DNA of 64,000 bases from Sarcomyxa edulis (Eukaryota > Basidiomycota > Agaricomycetes > Agaricales > Mycenaceae), in assembly GCA_009761415.1 (NCBI GenBank), contig QUOL01000002.1, forward strand, positions 2,790,001 through 2,854,000, read 5' to 3'. Made by a program: the position numbers and the translations under genes. The notes below the pieces were generated by a model that was not told where the DNA came from, did not search any database, and worked only from the letters and a program-made list of their open reading frames with translations. Positions 47,897 to 58,937 of this stretch are shown in pieces. Each line of letters starts with the position of its first letter. The first letter of the stretch is position 1.

Positions 47897-50393
47897 ATGG
47901 ATAGCGCTCGTTCCGAGGGTGTGCTCGTCAAGAGCCTCGATGAAATTCACGAACCTATAGACCCAAGGATAAGTTCATCGTCTATTCCAGACGCTGAAGT
48001 CCTCGACGAAGGATTAGTGCATCAATTGAGTGATTTTGTACGACATCCGGCGGACCATCAGCACCACCATCTTGACGTTGTATCTCTCAAAGATGAGAGT
48101 AGTATCTCCGACGAGAAAACTATCCCAGTCGGAGACGAGGAGCCACTTTACGTGAGCTGATTTCTCGCGTCCACTCGTATGTCTGATCCTATCGAATTAT
48201 CTAGGTTGAATTCGACACGGGAGACAAACGCAACCCTATCAATTTCTCCTCGAAGAAAAAATGGGCTATAACTTACATGGCATGCGCCTTCACACTATTA
48301 TCTGGTCAGTGACCTCAACATTTAGTCTTGCTTCATCATTTGACGCTTTATTTTGTGATCTAGCAAGCTCTGCTGGGTCTTACAACTTGGGGTTCCCTTC
48401 CATGACGCGCGATCTAAACTGTACTGAGTTCCAGGCATCTGTTGGACTAAGTGTATACGCTCTAGGATTTGCTGTCGTCCCTCTCGTATCTGCTTCTTTC
48501 AGCGAGGAATTTGGAAGACAACCGTTATACATTGGTTCAGCGGCTCTATTCCTTCTCATGCACATAATGGTTGCCTTGTATGTTGACCCAAGATTCACTC
48601 AAATGCGCGTATACTGACTTTAACTCCTAGATCTAAGAACATACAGACCGTTATCATCGCCCGATTCCTTGCTGGCGCATTTGGTTCGACTGGGTCTACG
48701 ATGGTAGGCGGCACTGTCGCAGATATCTGGTCACCCCATGAGTGAGTTACGTCGATTGCTTCACCACGATGCTCGTGTTTCTCAGCTGATGACGGACCAA
48801 ATTGTCTTCTAGACGAGGACTCCCGATGTCTATATTCGCGTTGACGGCGCTTGGAGGAATGGGGTTGGGGCCCCTCATCGGCGGATGGATCGAGATGAAT
48901 CATCATCTTGAATGGCGGTGGATTCAGTGGATTCATGCCATGTATGTCAATCTATTCCCTCCTTACTCTGCGAGTCATGCCACTGAATCGCCATCGATTG
49001 TTTCTTCCAGCATGTGCGGAGTGTATCTTATCCTGGTTCCCATCATTATGAGGGAGACACGGGCTTCTATCCTACTAATGCGCATAGCCCGGAGGATTCG
49101 CAAGAATTCCGGTGACCGTCGGTATAGAGCTCGTGTTGAAGATGAGAGAGCAAGTCTTCGCACTCTCGTATATATATCTTGTACTCGGCCGATACGTGAG
49201 TCTTCTTTTTTGGTCTCCATATTCCAATTTATTCACGATGCGTAACAGACTTATTACTGACTGAACCTACGGTCTTGAGCTTCAGCGTGAGTCTGACATG
49301 CAACTCAGGATCAAGTCGCTGACCATCATCTCTGTATAGCTTTGGATTGGCTTCGCTTGGGGAGTCATATATGGGCTGATCGAGTATGAGAATACTTTCT
49401 CTGTCGACCTGTATCTGTCATCTCAACGACGACGCATTTATCGTCCATCTTTATAGGTCCATCTCAGGTGTCTTCAAGAACCTCCATAATTTCAACTCTG
49501 GCCAAGTTGGCACAGCTTGCATAAGCATCATGTAAGTCCCTTACCTCCGATAGTCCTTCCTGATATAAACCTAGCATTCCCTATATATAGAATCGGTACG
49601 ATACTCGGGTTCTTCACGAATATGTACCAAGAAACTCTGTATCAGTGAGTCTTCATACACGTGTCCTCTTCGCTTCAAACACTCTGCTGAGGTACAGAAT
49701 GTAGAAAATACTTTCCAAAGAAGGGGCCAGAAGCACGGTTATACGCTGCCTGCGTTGCTGCGATCCTACTTCCCGTTGGAATGTTCATCTATGCTTGGTC
49801 CTCGTTTCCAAACGTACATTGGATGGCGCTCATAGTTGGCATCACGGTATGACCCTCATTCTCGGGCCCTGACTTTCGATTACTGACAACCAGGTCTTAG
49901 CTATTCATTTGGGCGACATTTATCATATACCTCGCTGTCTTTACATACCTGGCTGACTGGTATGCTCTTATTTTGTGATCATACAGCTATCACGCTCACC
50001 TTGCCGTCAGCTATGGTCCGTTCGCGTCTTCTGCTCTCGCAGGCCAAAGTCTGCTCCGTAAATCTGAGAACTATTGGTGTGGCCCGTGATAACATTTCTG
50101 ACGTTTTTTATTTCGCTAGGAAACCTCATGGCTATGGCCTTCCCACTGTTTACCCCGCAAATGTTTGCAAAAATTACATATAAATGGGGTTGCACGATAT
50201 TTGCTTGTATCGCGCTCCTCATGGTACCTATTCCATATGTACGTGTGTTCTTTCGTCTCTCGATTATAGGCTACGATCTCTGGTAATGACGCCCATTTCC
50301 GAATTATGTTCCTAGGTTTTGCTACTCTATGGACCTACTATTCGAGGACGAAGCAAGTTCTCGCGAATGGTGTTGGAACAAATCAAGGCTTGA
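47897..50393 (+). CDS. MFS transporter, DHA1-like drug/polyamine type
   Basis: Fifteen exons: 47897-48151, 48205-48304, 48364-48577, 48631-48741, 48813-48941, 49011-49195, 49249-49286, 49340-49383, 49457-49531, 49591-49644, 49705-49846, 49901-49959, 50011-50057, 50120-50238, 50316-50393; 549 codons without lesion. The first 85 residues are hydrophilic, followed by NPINFSSKKKWAITYMACAF and twelve expected membrane helices. Seen: SVGLSVYALGFAVVPLVSAS, the loop 2-3 motif EEFGRQPLY, GGTVADIWSPHERGLPMS, GLGPLIGGWI, LWIGFAWGVIYGLIES and YGPFASSALAGQSL. Proton-coupled export across the plasma membrane is typical of the family; the substrate is unknown. A truncated relic of its 3' half follows at 53673. 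Confidence 0.88.
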
Positions 50394-51028
50394 ATTGTCA
50401 AATATAGACAACGTCGATATAATCGTTAATCTGATAAAGTGAGATTTGGCACGAAAGTGATGACCGGAGAAAGAAAAATGTGCACCGACGTCGCCCTGAT
50501 CATTATTCACGAAGGTGGCACGTCCAGACAACGTCCAGAAGAGCCTTTGACCATTCCTCTCATATTTTGCATCGTTTGGATCAGTTGCTCTCGGAACGCT
50601 GGGCCGGGTGGAAGGCGAGAACCCAACATCTACCTTATATGGAGGCGTTGATCAATGAGTCCAGAGAATTGCGATCCATACACAAACACGTCGTGAATTG
50701 TTTCAAAAGTACGCTGTCGCGTAAGTTTAAGACTCTATTGTCAAATATGTCGAAAAACCAAAATCACATCAATTTTTGAGGGTGAGATGGGCTGTAGCCG
50801 TACAGGTCGACATCCTGAATAACAAAGCCTGAAAATGATCATCGTAAGTGGGGAGCAACAAACGGACGAAAATCCGAAAGATAGTCACGGGAGCAAACGG
50901 AATTACAAATTGAGGTCCGAGCGTCCGTCCTTTGTTGATCTTCAACTTCTGCCACCAACTCTTCTACTTACCACCACCATCGCACAACATACAAACTTCA
51001 TCTTCTTTCTTCTTCAACAAAGATAAAG
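50394..51028. other. 5' flank of copy B
   Basis: 635 bases between the MFS stop and copy B. Nearly the same sequence lies before copy C at 54538-55182. The last 170 bases (including CACCAACTCTTCTACTTACC) form the probable promoter and leader of copy B and are the most conserved part. Confidence 0.6.
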
Positions 51029-51979
51029 ATGAGTACCAGTTCTAAATCCAAGACTGCCGACTTCGCCAGACTCTTCGAACGTCTTTCGTCTTATCGCTCG
51101 AATATATCCTGCGGCACCCCCCTTCAAGACGACGTTCAGGCTACTTCAGATTCCTCTGATCTCGCGCCTGTAATCAAGAGTCTTGCTCCTCTCGTAGCCA
51201 CCAGGGCCTACACATACGAACTAAAATCGTCCCAGCACGGATCGAGTGACGCGGACTCGGTGGCAAGCGTCGAAGACACCGGCTCTGATTCTTCAGACGA
51301 CGCGTCGCTCTCCGAATTTCCGTTGGACAAGAGGTATCCTTTCACCTTCAGTATGATGGTGCACAAGCTCTATGGACTCGAGGAGTGGGCGGAGATGGTT
51401 CAGGATGTCGTGGAGAAATCGAAGGAGCGATATAGGCCTTTGAGCGAGCAAGGCTTCGAAGCTAGGCCGTACGCATCGGAGACGCAAATCGACGGTCGTG
51501 TACATCTCCAAGCTGAGGTGGCAGTCGAGGGCGCGAATGCACAGACACAGGTGGACGATGCCGACGAGCGCGATAAAAGAGTGGCAGTTGAGAAGTTGGA
51601 GCGAAAGGAGATGGATATTCGGGATAGAGACGTGATCTTGAAGAAGAGGTGTATCGGGCGAAGGAAGTGGACAGACGAGTCCATGGCCAACGAGGGGACG
51701 TGGGTCTACGACGCGGCTGTTTCTTCAGTCGAGGCTGCTAGACCAGCATATTCGATCCATACTGCGGTACACGCGCCAAAGAACCCAGTTCCAGAAAACA
51801 ACCTATCGAGTATGCGTCAAACCGCGAGGCCAGCAGCAGGAAACGTACTCGAAGAGTCGTTCTTTGGAAAATGGGATGCTCGGGTTGGGTTCCAGAATGT
51901 GAAGGATGTCGAATCTGGTTCAAAGAGCCTCACCTTGGGCGAGGCGCAACGTTCGAGGAAACGTCCTTTCGCGCTCTAA
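51029..51979 (+). CDS. Family copy B: single-exon protein of 316 aa, function unknown
   Basis: One uninterrupted frame, paralogous to copies A and C. It starts MSTSSKSKTADFARLFERLS. Conserved blocks: SLAPLVATRAYTYELKSSQ, KRYPFTFSMMVHKLYGLEEW, AEMVQDVVEKSKERYRPL, VILKKRCIGRRKWTDESM, GTWVYDAAVSSVEAARP and RSRKRPFAL at the end. The centre (residues about 150-195) is charged and variable. It sits in unit 1 of the segmental duplication, directly after the intact MFS gene. There is no membrane segment or signal peptide. As for copy A, a Clp1-like (clamp development) relationship is only a weak recollection. Confidence 0.82.
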   Translation: MSTSSKSKTADFARLFERLSSYRSNISCGTPLQDDVQATSDSSDLAPVIKSLAPLVATRAYTYELKSSQHGSSDADSVASVEDTGSDSSDDASLSEFPLDKRYPFTFSMMVHKLYGLEEWAEMVQDVVEKSKERYRPLSEQGFEARPYASETQIDGRVHLQAEVAVEGANAQTQVDDADERDKRVAVEKLERKEMDIRDRDVILKKRCIGRRKWTDESMANEGTWVYDAAVSSVEAARPAYSIHTAVHAPKNPVPENNLSSMRQTARPAAGNVLEESFFGKWDARVGFQNVKDVESGSKSLTLGEAQRSRKRPFAL

Positions 51980-53672
51980 ACGACGAAGATAATCATTCCT
52001 GCCTGACCGATTTCGAGGGCAACGATCGGCCTTTTTTTTTTCTTGTAAGATTTTCAAACATTTCTTCCTCACCTTTGCGCTTCACAATGTATATAACACA
52101 CTTGACGAACACTATCGAACAAATCGATATATGACTTACCTTTACTATATCACACAAAGACTCCTGACCCCGAAAAAATATTTATAAATCATTCGTGAAG
52201 GTTGCTAAAGGGATGAATCACCTTATGCAGCAGTGAAGCATACGCAATAGAGGTGATTCGAAAGGAACGGAGACACAAGACGGAACCCGCAGCTATGCGT
52301 CCTTAGGCGAAAGGTGGATCTTAACGATGACATGCATTGATCTTGAGGTCCACTGGTATCGCAATTTTGAGGGCAGAGCTGAGTCGAACGTCGCCCGTGG
52401 CATCAGTGATTGGAGTGCTGGGCTGAAGCAACGATTTTTGACGCTGCCGAGAGCGTCGTCTTCCCACCGTGATGAGCGACGATGGCGGGTATGAGCCGGA
52501 TAGGAATACGATAATCTTGATGAATCGGTACGGTGATTCAGAGTTTTACTCCAGGCGGCGTATATTGTCCACGAGCTTGGTTCCTGACGGGAAAAAACCT
52601 AACCCACAGGAGCGTGGCGTGGTTGGTCAGTCCGGGATTGATTCCCGACAGATGCAAGGGGGGAAAGTGTTCGGATATAGTATAACGCGTCGATGACCGG
52701 TGTATCGACCGGAAGAGCTTCTGAAGGGGGAGGAAACGGTCATGAGCTCTGAAAATTTGTTGCGTCGGTCCGATGACGGGTATGAGCATAGATGCACCCT
52801 GCAGAGCGGTAGTTGAGTCGCCGAAGTTACGATAAATGTACAACATAGGCACTCACGTATGTACTTGATCGAGCTGATCGCTCAAGCATGGAAGCTCCGT
52901 CCTGTCCTGGATGCGGTCATGAATGCTCTGCAAAATTCTTGACGAGCCTTCGAGGACTCTCATTCGAGCGGCTCTACTGGGCTCAAATGAGCGTCTTGGC
53001 TCTCAACAGTCCACCGACGAGAATATCGAACTGGTAATTTTTTCGTTCAGCCTACATTCGTCGGTGAGTTCTTCGGGACCTGGACTACTTTTTTTGACCG
53101 TACCTTTGGCATGGCTCATGTACTGGTTGTTTTTAGGTCAAGAATCAGGTTTTTTGAGGCGTCCATGGTCTGGTCAATGATCTTGATTATGCATTGCTGG
53201 CAAAGTTGCACGGCGACGTCCGGGGACATCCGGTTTTATTTTTAGACCTTGTCTCGATCAGATGCTCCCGCGCTTTGTTGGCTTTGCCCGTCCTCGATTT
53301 TTTTCCCAAATAATTCCAGAATATCATCATGATCTCTCTTTCTCGAGCACAGTTTCTCTTCTTCCTCTTCATATCTCAGTACACGAGCTCTGAATGCAAC
53401 CTCCTGGTATATTCCAGATTGCGGGACTCCCTCCACTAGCACCACCTCGTAGCCTGATACTTAACTCCCCATCCATCTCTACCAGCGCTGCGTCTCAGAT
53501 TAGGTGCCAGTCATATCAATCAGTATAATCCGAGTCGTTCTGATTCATCCGGATCCTATTCTGCTACTACGCCGCGCCGAGACGCCTCCTCATCTTCATT
53601 TCCAGCTAAGACCTCCCAGACTCGTACTCGGGCAAAACTTCGAACGACCTGAATCGCGGCTGGAGATCCGGC
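51980..53672. other. 3' flank of copy B
   Basis: 1.7 kb without a supported gene, collinear with 56113-57777 downstream of copy C; its first part is also similar to the 3' flank of copy A. Short frames (for example around 52910-53040, starting MEAPSCPGCGHECSAK) are not kept open in the other copy, which argues against a coding role. Confidence 0.5.
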
Positions 53673-54537
53673 TGACCGAGTATGAGAAATCTGTCATCTG
53701 AACGACGACGCGTTCATCATCCAACTTTCTGGGTCCATCTCCCGTCCTCAAAAAACTCCATAACTTCACTTCGGGCCAAGTTGGAATATGTACCAAGAGA
53801 CTCTGTATCAGTGAGTTTTCAAACACGTCTTTTCCGGACGCACTCCAGTGCTGAGGTACAGAATGTAGAAAATACTTTCCGAAGAAGGGGCCAGAAGCCC
53901 GTTTATACGCCGCATGCGTTGCTGCGATCCTACTTCCCGTGAGAATGTTCATATACGCTTGGTCCTCTTTTCCGAACGTTCATTGGATGGCGCTCATAAT
54001 TGGCATCACAATAAGAGTTTAACCTTTGGACTAGTACTCTTACCAGTACTGACATCACGTTGTAGCTGTTCATCTGGGCGACATTTATCATATACCTCGC
54101 TGTTTCTGCATACTTGGCCGATTAGTGTGCTTTTATATCGTGACCATGCACCTGTGCCGCTCACCTTGTCGTCAACTATGGCCCGTTCGCTTCTTCTGCT
54201 CTCGCACGCCAAAGTCTGCTCCGTACGAACTATCGATGTGATTCGTGATGGAGCTTCTGACTCTCTTTTTCTCCAGGAAACCTCATGGCGATGGCCTTCC
54301 TACTGTTCACCCCGCAGATGTTCGCGAAAGTTACATACAAATGGGGTTGCACGATATTTGCTTGTATCGCGCTCCTCATGGGACCTATTCCATATGTACG
54401 TGTTCTTTCGTCTACCCTCTATCGACTGCGAAATCTGGTTACGATGCCCATGCACACAGGTTCGACCACTTTATGGGCCTACTATTCGAGGACGAAGCAA
54501 ATTCTCGCGAATGGTGCTAAAACAAACCAAGGCTTGA
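53673..54537 (+). pseudogene. Truncated MFS transporter relic
   Basis: Second copy of the MFS 3' half, beginning inside exon 8 (CGAGTATGAG at about 53677). It keeps recognisable exons 9-15 and their introns. Exon 9 is fused to exon 10 by a deletion of roughly 90 bases (CCAAGTTGG joined to AATATGTACCAAG). The exon 12 donor is destroyed by a change that gives GATTAGTGTGC. Everything before exon 8 is absent, so no start or first helices exist. A later piece still reads NLMAMAFLLFTPQMFAKVTY. Clearly a by-product of the segmental duplication. Confidence 0.85.
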
Positions 54538-55182
54538 CTTGTCAAACGTAGAGTCACAACGTCGATATAATCGTTGATTTTATAAAGTGAGACTTGGCGT
54601 GAAAGTCATAACAGGAGAAAGAAAAATCTGCACCGACGTTGCCTTGATCATTATTCACGAAGGTGGCACGTCCGGAAGAGCTTTTGACCAAGGGTCGTTC
54701 CTCTCATATTTTGCATCGTTTGGATCAGTTGCTCTCGGAACGCTGGGCCGAGTGGAAAGCGAGAACCCAACATCTACCTGATAAGGAGGCGTTGATCAAT
54801 TGAGTCCAGAGAATTGCAATCCACACACAAACACGTCGTGAATTATTTCAAAAGGGCGCTGTCGCGTAAGTTTCAAGACTCTATTATCAAATATGTCGAA
54901 AAACCAAAAATCGCATCGATTTTGAAGGATGAGATGGGCTGTAGCCGTACACCGTACAGGTCGAAATCCTGGATAACAAAGCCTGAAAATAATCATGGTA
55001 AGTGAGGAGCAACAAACGGACGAAAATCCGAAAGATAGTCACGGGAGCAAACGGAATTTCAAATTGAGGTCCGAGCGTCCGTCCTTTGTTGATCTTCAAC
55101 TTCTGCCACCAACTCTTCTACTTACCACCACCATCGCACAACATACAAACTTCATCCTCTTTCTTCTTCAACAGCAATAAAG
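54538..55182. other. 5' flank of copy C
   Basis: Collinear with 50394-51028. The last 170 bases before the start codon differ from those of copy B at only a few positions. No other feature. Confidence 0.6.
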
Positions 55183-56112
55183 ATGAGTACGAGTTCTAAA
55201 TCCAAGACTGCCGACTTCGCCAGACTCTTCGAACGTCTTTCGTCTTATCGCTCGACCATATCCTGCGGCACCCCCATTCAAAACGACGTTCAGGCTATTT
55301 CAGATTCCTCTGATCTCGCGCCTGTAATCAAGAGTCTTGCTCCTCTCGTAGCCACCAGGGCCTACACAAACGAACTAAAATCGTCCCAGCACGGATCGAG
55401 TGACGCGGACTCGGTGGCAGGCGTCGAAGACACCAGCTCTGATTCTTCGGACGACGCGTCGCTCTCCGAATTTCCGTTGGACAAGAGGTATCCTTTCACT
55501 TTCAGTAGGATGGTGCATACGCTATATGGACTCGCGGAGTGGGCGGAGATGGTTCAGGATGTCGTGAAAAAATCGAAGGAGCGGTATAGGCCCTTGGCTG
55601 AGCAAGATTTCGAGGCTAGGCCGTGTGCATCGGAGACGCAAATGTATGATGTACATCTCGAAGCTGAGGTGGCAGTCGAGGGCGTGAACCATGCCGACGG
55701 GCGCGATAAGGGAGTGGCACTCGAGAAAGAGCGAAAGGAGATGGATCTCCGTGATAGAGAAGTGATTCTGAAGAAGAGGTGTATCGGGCGAAGGAAGTGG
55801 ACAGATGAGTCCATGGCTAACGAGGGGACCTGGGTGTACGATGCGGCTATTTCTTCGGTCGAGACTGCTAGACCGACATATGCAATCCCTACTGCGGCGC
55901 ACGTACTCGGGAAACCAACGTCTCATGACAACTTATCGATTATGCCTCGGACCGCCAGGCTAGGAGCGGGAGATATACTCGAAGAGCTGACCTCGAAGAA
56001 ATTGGATGCCCGAGTAGAAGGCTATGCGAGGAAGACAAGGGAGTCTGATAAGGCGAAGGAGCTTACCCCGAAGGAGGCTCGCCGTTCCAAGAAACGCCCT
56101 TTCGGGCTTTGA
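55183..56112 (+). CDS. Family copy C: single-exon protein of 309 aa, function unknown
   Basis: One uninterrupted frame, the closest relative of copy B. The first 110 residues are almost the same. The central variable region is about seven residues shorter. The last 60 residues differ more (ending ARRSKKRPFGL) although GRRKWTDESMANEGTWVYD is kept. The frame stayed open despite indels in multiples of three, while the co-duplicated transporter relic decayed. This suggests that the copy is functional or recent (inference). The family assignment is as uncertain as for A and B. Confidence 0.8.
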   Translation: MSTSSKSKTADFARLFERLSSYRSTISCGTPIQNDVQAISDSSDLAPVIKSLAPLVATRAYTNELKSSQHGSSDADSVAGVEDTSSDSSDDASLSEFPLDKRYPFTFSRMVHTLYGLAEWAEMVQDVVKKSKERYRPLAEQDFEARPCASETQMYDVHLEAEVAVEGVNHADGRDKGVALEKERKEMDLRDREVILKKRCIGRRKWTDESMANEGTWVYDAAISSVETARPTYAIPTAAHVLGKPTSHDNLSIMPRTARLGAGDILEELTSKKLDARVEGYARKTRESDKAKELTPKEARRSKKRPFGL

Positions 56113-57777
56113 GCCGTACGAACGATGGCGGCACGACGATATAGCTTTATGACCCAGTTCGAGGGCTAGCATTGGGACCTTGATCTTGTAACATATTCGA
56201 ACATTCTTTTTCTTTACCTTCGCGATTCACCTTGTACATGACACTTTTGACGAACACTATCGAACAACTCCATATTTGACTTACCTTTACTATATCACAC
56301 AAAGACTCCTGACTCCGAAAAAAATATTTATTAATCACTCGTGGAGGTTGCTGAAGGAATGAATCACCTTTATGCAAGCATTGAAGCATACGCAGTACAG
56401 ATGATTCGAAAGGAGCGGGGGGAGTATGAGATTTGCAACTGAATCCGAAGCGAAAAAACGGCTCTTCACGGTGTTGTCTATTGATCTTGAGCTCCACTGA
56501 TATTGCACCCGAGTCGACCGTCGCACGTGGCATCAGTAATTGGAGCGCTGGACTGAAGCAACGATATCTAGGACTGCCGAGAGCGTCGTCATCCCACCGT
56601 GGTGACAGAAGATGGTAGTTCTGAGCCGACCAGAAACAATCTAGATGGATAAGCACAGTGATTCAGGTTTTTCCAGGCGGCGTATATCGTCCATGAGCTT
56701 GGTTTCTGACGCAGACAAATCCTAATCCACAGGAGCGTGGCGTAGTAGGTCAATCCGTGATTGATCCCCAACAGAGGGGAGGGGAGGACTATCCGGATAG
56801 AGCATAATGCCTTGATGACTGAGGGTTGACCGGAAGAGCTAGCAAAGGGGGAGGAAACGCACATGAGCTCTGAAAATTCGTTGCGCCGGTCCGATGATGG
56901 GTATGAGCATGGATGCACCCTGCAGAGCAGTAAGTGAGTCGCGCAAGCTACGATAAATGTGCAACATAGGCACTCACGTATGTACTCGGTCGAGTTGAAC
57001 GCTCAAGCATGGAAACTCTGTCCTGGATTCCACGGTCATGAATGCTCTGCAAAGCTGTCGAAAGAGTCTTCAAGGACTCTCATTCGAGCTGCTCTACTGA
57101 GCTCGAATGAACGTCTTGGCTCTCAACGATCCACCGACGAGGATTTCGAACCGCTAATCTTTTTTCGGTCAGCCTACTGGTGTTCACATTTCTCGGTGAG
57201 TTTTTTTGGGACTTGAGCGAATTTTTTGACCGTACCTTTGGCTTTGGCATGGCTCACGGACTAGTTGTATTCCGGCCAAGAACCAGGTTTTTTGGAGGCG
57301 TTCATGGTCTAGTCAATGATCTTGATTATGCATTGCTGGCAAAGTTCCACGGCGACGTCCGGGGATATCCGGTGGTATTTTTAGTTCTTGTCTCGATCAG
57401 ATGCTCCCGCGCTTTGTTGGCTTTGCTCGTCCTCGATTTTTCTCCCAAGAGATTCCAGAATATATATCTCTCTCAAGCACAGTATCTCTTCTTCCTCTTC
57501 ATGAATCATATCGCAGTACACGAGCTCTAGATGCTACCTTCACGTTTATTGCGAATTACGGGACACCACTTTGTAGTCCGATAATCCTCATCCATCTCTA
57601 CCAGCGCTGCTTCTCAGACTCGATGTCAGTTATATCAACCAGTAGATTCCGAGTCGTACTGGTCCTTCCAGATCCTGTTCTGCTACTTCAACTCGCCGAG
57701 ACGCCTTGTTGTCTTCTTCTCCAGCTACTGAGACTTGCCAGATTCGTACTCGGACGAAACGACCTGAATCGCGGCTG
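56113..57777. other. 3' flank of copy C
   Basis: Collinear with 51980-53672. An open frame at 57180-57530 (containing GLVNDLDYALLAKFHGDV) exists here but is interrupted in the unit-1 copy, so no gene is called. Confidence 0.5.
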
Positions 57778-58284
57778 GGTATCTCATTCATCTGTACTAT
57801 GGGGGACTGTGAAATTTTTTCGGCGCATGTGATCACGGAGAATGCGTATAGTAAGGGAATAGTGGTGGTTGAGAGTCCTGGCTGTAAATATCGGCGACCA
57901 ATCAACGCTTCACCGAGACATTCATAATTACCCTCAATGTAGACATGTTAAACCACTTGGCTGGTTCAAAGACTGCACTGATGAAGACAAGAATCCAACC
58001 GAGATAAGTAGAAGAGGTGCTGCGTGCAAGACGGGAGAAAGTAAAGAAGGGTGCATTGAATGAAGTCAAAGGAGTGGTCGGATATTTCGCCCGAGGTATA
58101 GGGCCAGTCAGCTATGCATCGAAACATTCCTATGAAGGACTAGAGCCGGTGGGGTATGCAACCATGAGAGATGGGGATATGATTCGGACGTGAGGAGGGT
58201 ACAAAATGTTACATAGGTGGGAGTTGTCCAAGTCTGATGACGTCCGTACCAACCATTCTATCAACGGACTGGACACAATGAGCT
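57778..58284. other. Spacer with an orphan coding-like fragment
   Basis: About 500 bases between the end of the duplication and the GRX5-type gene. The only coding-like element is the fragment listed at 58011-58193. Confidence 0.45.
58011..58193 (+). pseudogene. Orphan 3' coding fragment, family unknown
   Basis: A 60-codon frame with protein-like composition ends in a clean stop: GALNEVKGVVGYFARGIGPV, then SYASKHSYEGLEPVGYATMR and DGDMIRT. A TAA lies just upstream in frame and no convincing 5' exon is found before the segmental duplication. It may be the last exon of a gene whose front was lost. Not recognised. Confidence 0.35.
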
Positions 58285-58937
58285 TTACGAGGATTGTGGT
58301 GGCGACTCGGGTTCGGGTTCCAACGGTTCGACGACGCCGGTCTTCAACAGCAGAGCCTCCAGCTCGCCTGACGCATACACTATCAACAGTTATAGGTGGT
58401 CAGGGCGAGATACGATATTGCAGAAAGAGTGCAAATACTCACTCGCCATGAGGATATCGCAACCCCCCACAAACTCACCTCCTATATATAATTGGGGTAT
58501 CGTCGGCCAGTCGCTGTCCGCGCATTAGTCATTCGATTTTCTGGTGCAAAGAGAATTGCATGAATATATTATGGAACTCACGAGAACTCCTTGATATCAT
58601 TTCTCAAATCCGGATCATCCAGGACGTTGTAGGTCTTTATCTTTTCAGGAGGGACGCCCTCCATGCCCAACACTTGCATAGTGGCTCTTGAGAACCCGCA
58701 TTGAGGTATCTCTGCGGTTCCTTTCATGAAGAGTACGACAGGGCTTGAGTGAATAGCGGCCTGGATCTTTGACCGGGATTCTTGCGATAGGAAACGGTAC
58801 GCGAAGAGACGACTGGACGAGACGGATGTCAGAGCGTTCGGGCGCAGGAGTGTGCGCTAGAGTCAGATTGTCAGAGTAAAACTTGAACATGAATCGCTTT
58901 ATAGACATACTGAAGATCGAAGGGTAGTTCGAAACAT
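58285..58937 (-). CDS. GRX5: Monothiol glutaredoxin, mitochondrial GRX5 type
   Basis: Four exons on the minus strand: 58937-58911, 58856-58582, 58513-58443, 58379-58285; 155 codons. It transfers Fe-S clusters in the mitochondrial matrix. Seen: an Arg/Ser-rich presequence ([20 protein letters not shown]), [18 protein letters not shown], the monothiol active site CGFS (C62), [36 protein letters not shown] and a short acidic/proline C-terminus. The cis-proline (TIPQLY) and GGCD glutathione-binding motif are intact. It is divergent from the SDR gene with a 214-base gap. Confidence 0.94.

Larger units (their letters stand above)
49365..53672 (+). repeat. Segmental duplication, unit 1
   Basis: Block running from inside exon 8 of the MFS gene through copy B and about 1.7 kb of its 3' flank. 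It is repeated at 53673-57777 in the same orientation. The start codons of B and C are 4154 bases apart. Unit boundaries were placed by eye and may be off by tens of bases. Confidence 0.8.
53673..57777 (+). repeat. Segmental duplication, unit 2
   Basis: Second copy of the block at 49365-53672: MFS relic, copy C and 3' flank. The unit-1/unit-2 junction lies near 53655-53680, where GCGGCTGG of the block end meets GGCTGACCGAG of the MFS exon. A short GGCTG is shared at both edges. Confidence 0.8.

Noticed and set aside
52910..53040. Short frame starting MEAPSCPGCGHECSAK in the 3' flank of copy B
   Set aside because: The corresponding sequence after copy C is frame-shifted and has stops, so coding is not conserved.
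58206..58451. Plus-strand open frame of about 80 codons, and a second frame with a Gly/Ser-rich stretch
   Set aside because: Both are antisense shadows of the last exons of the GRX5-type gene, whose minus-strand exons carry the conserved glutaredoxin motifs.
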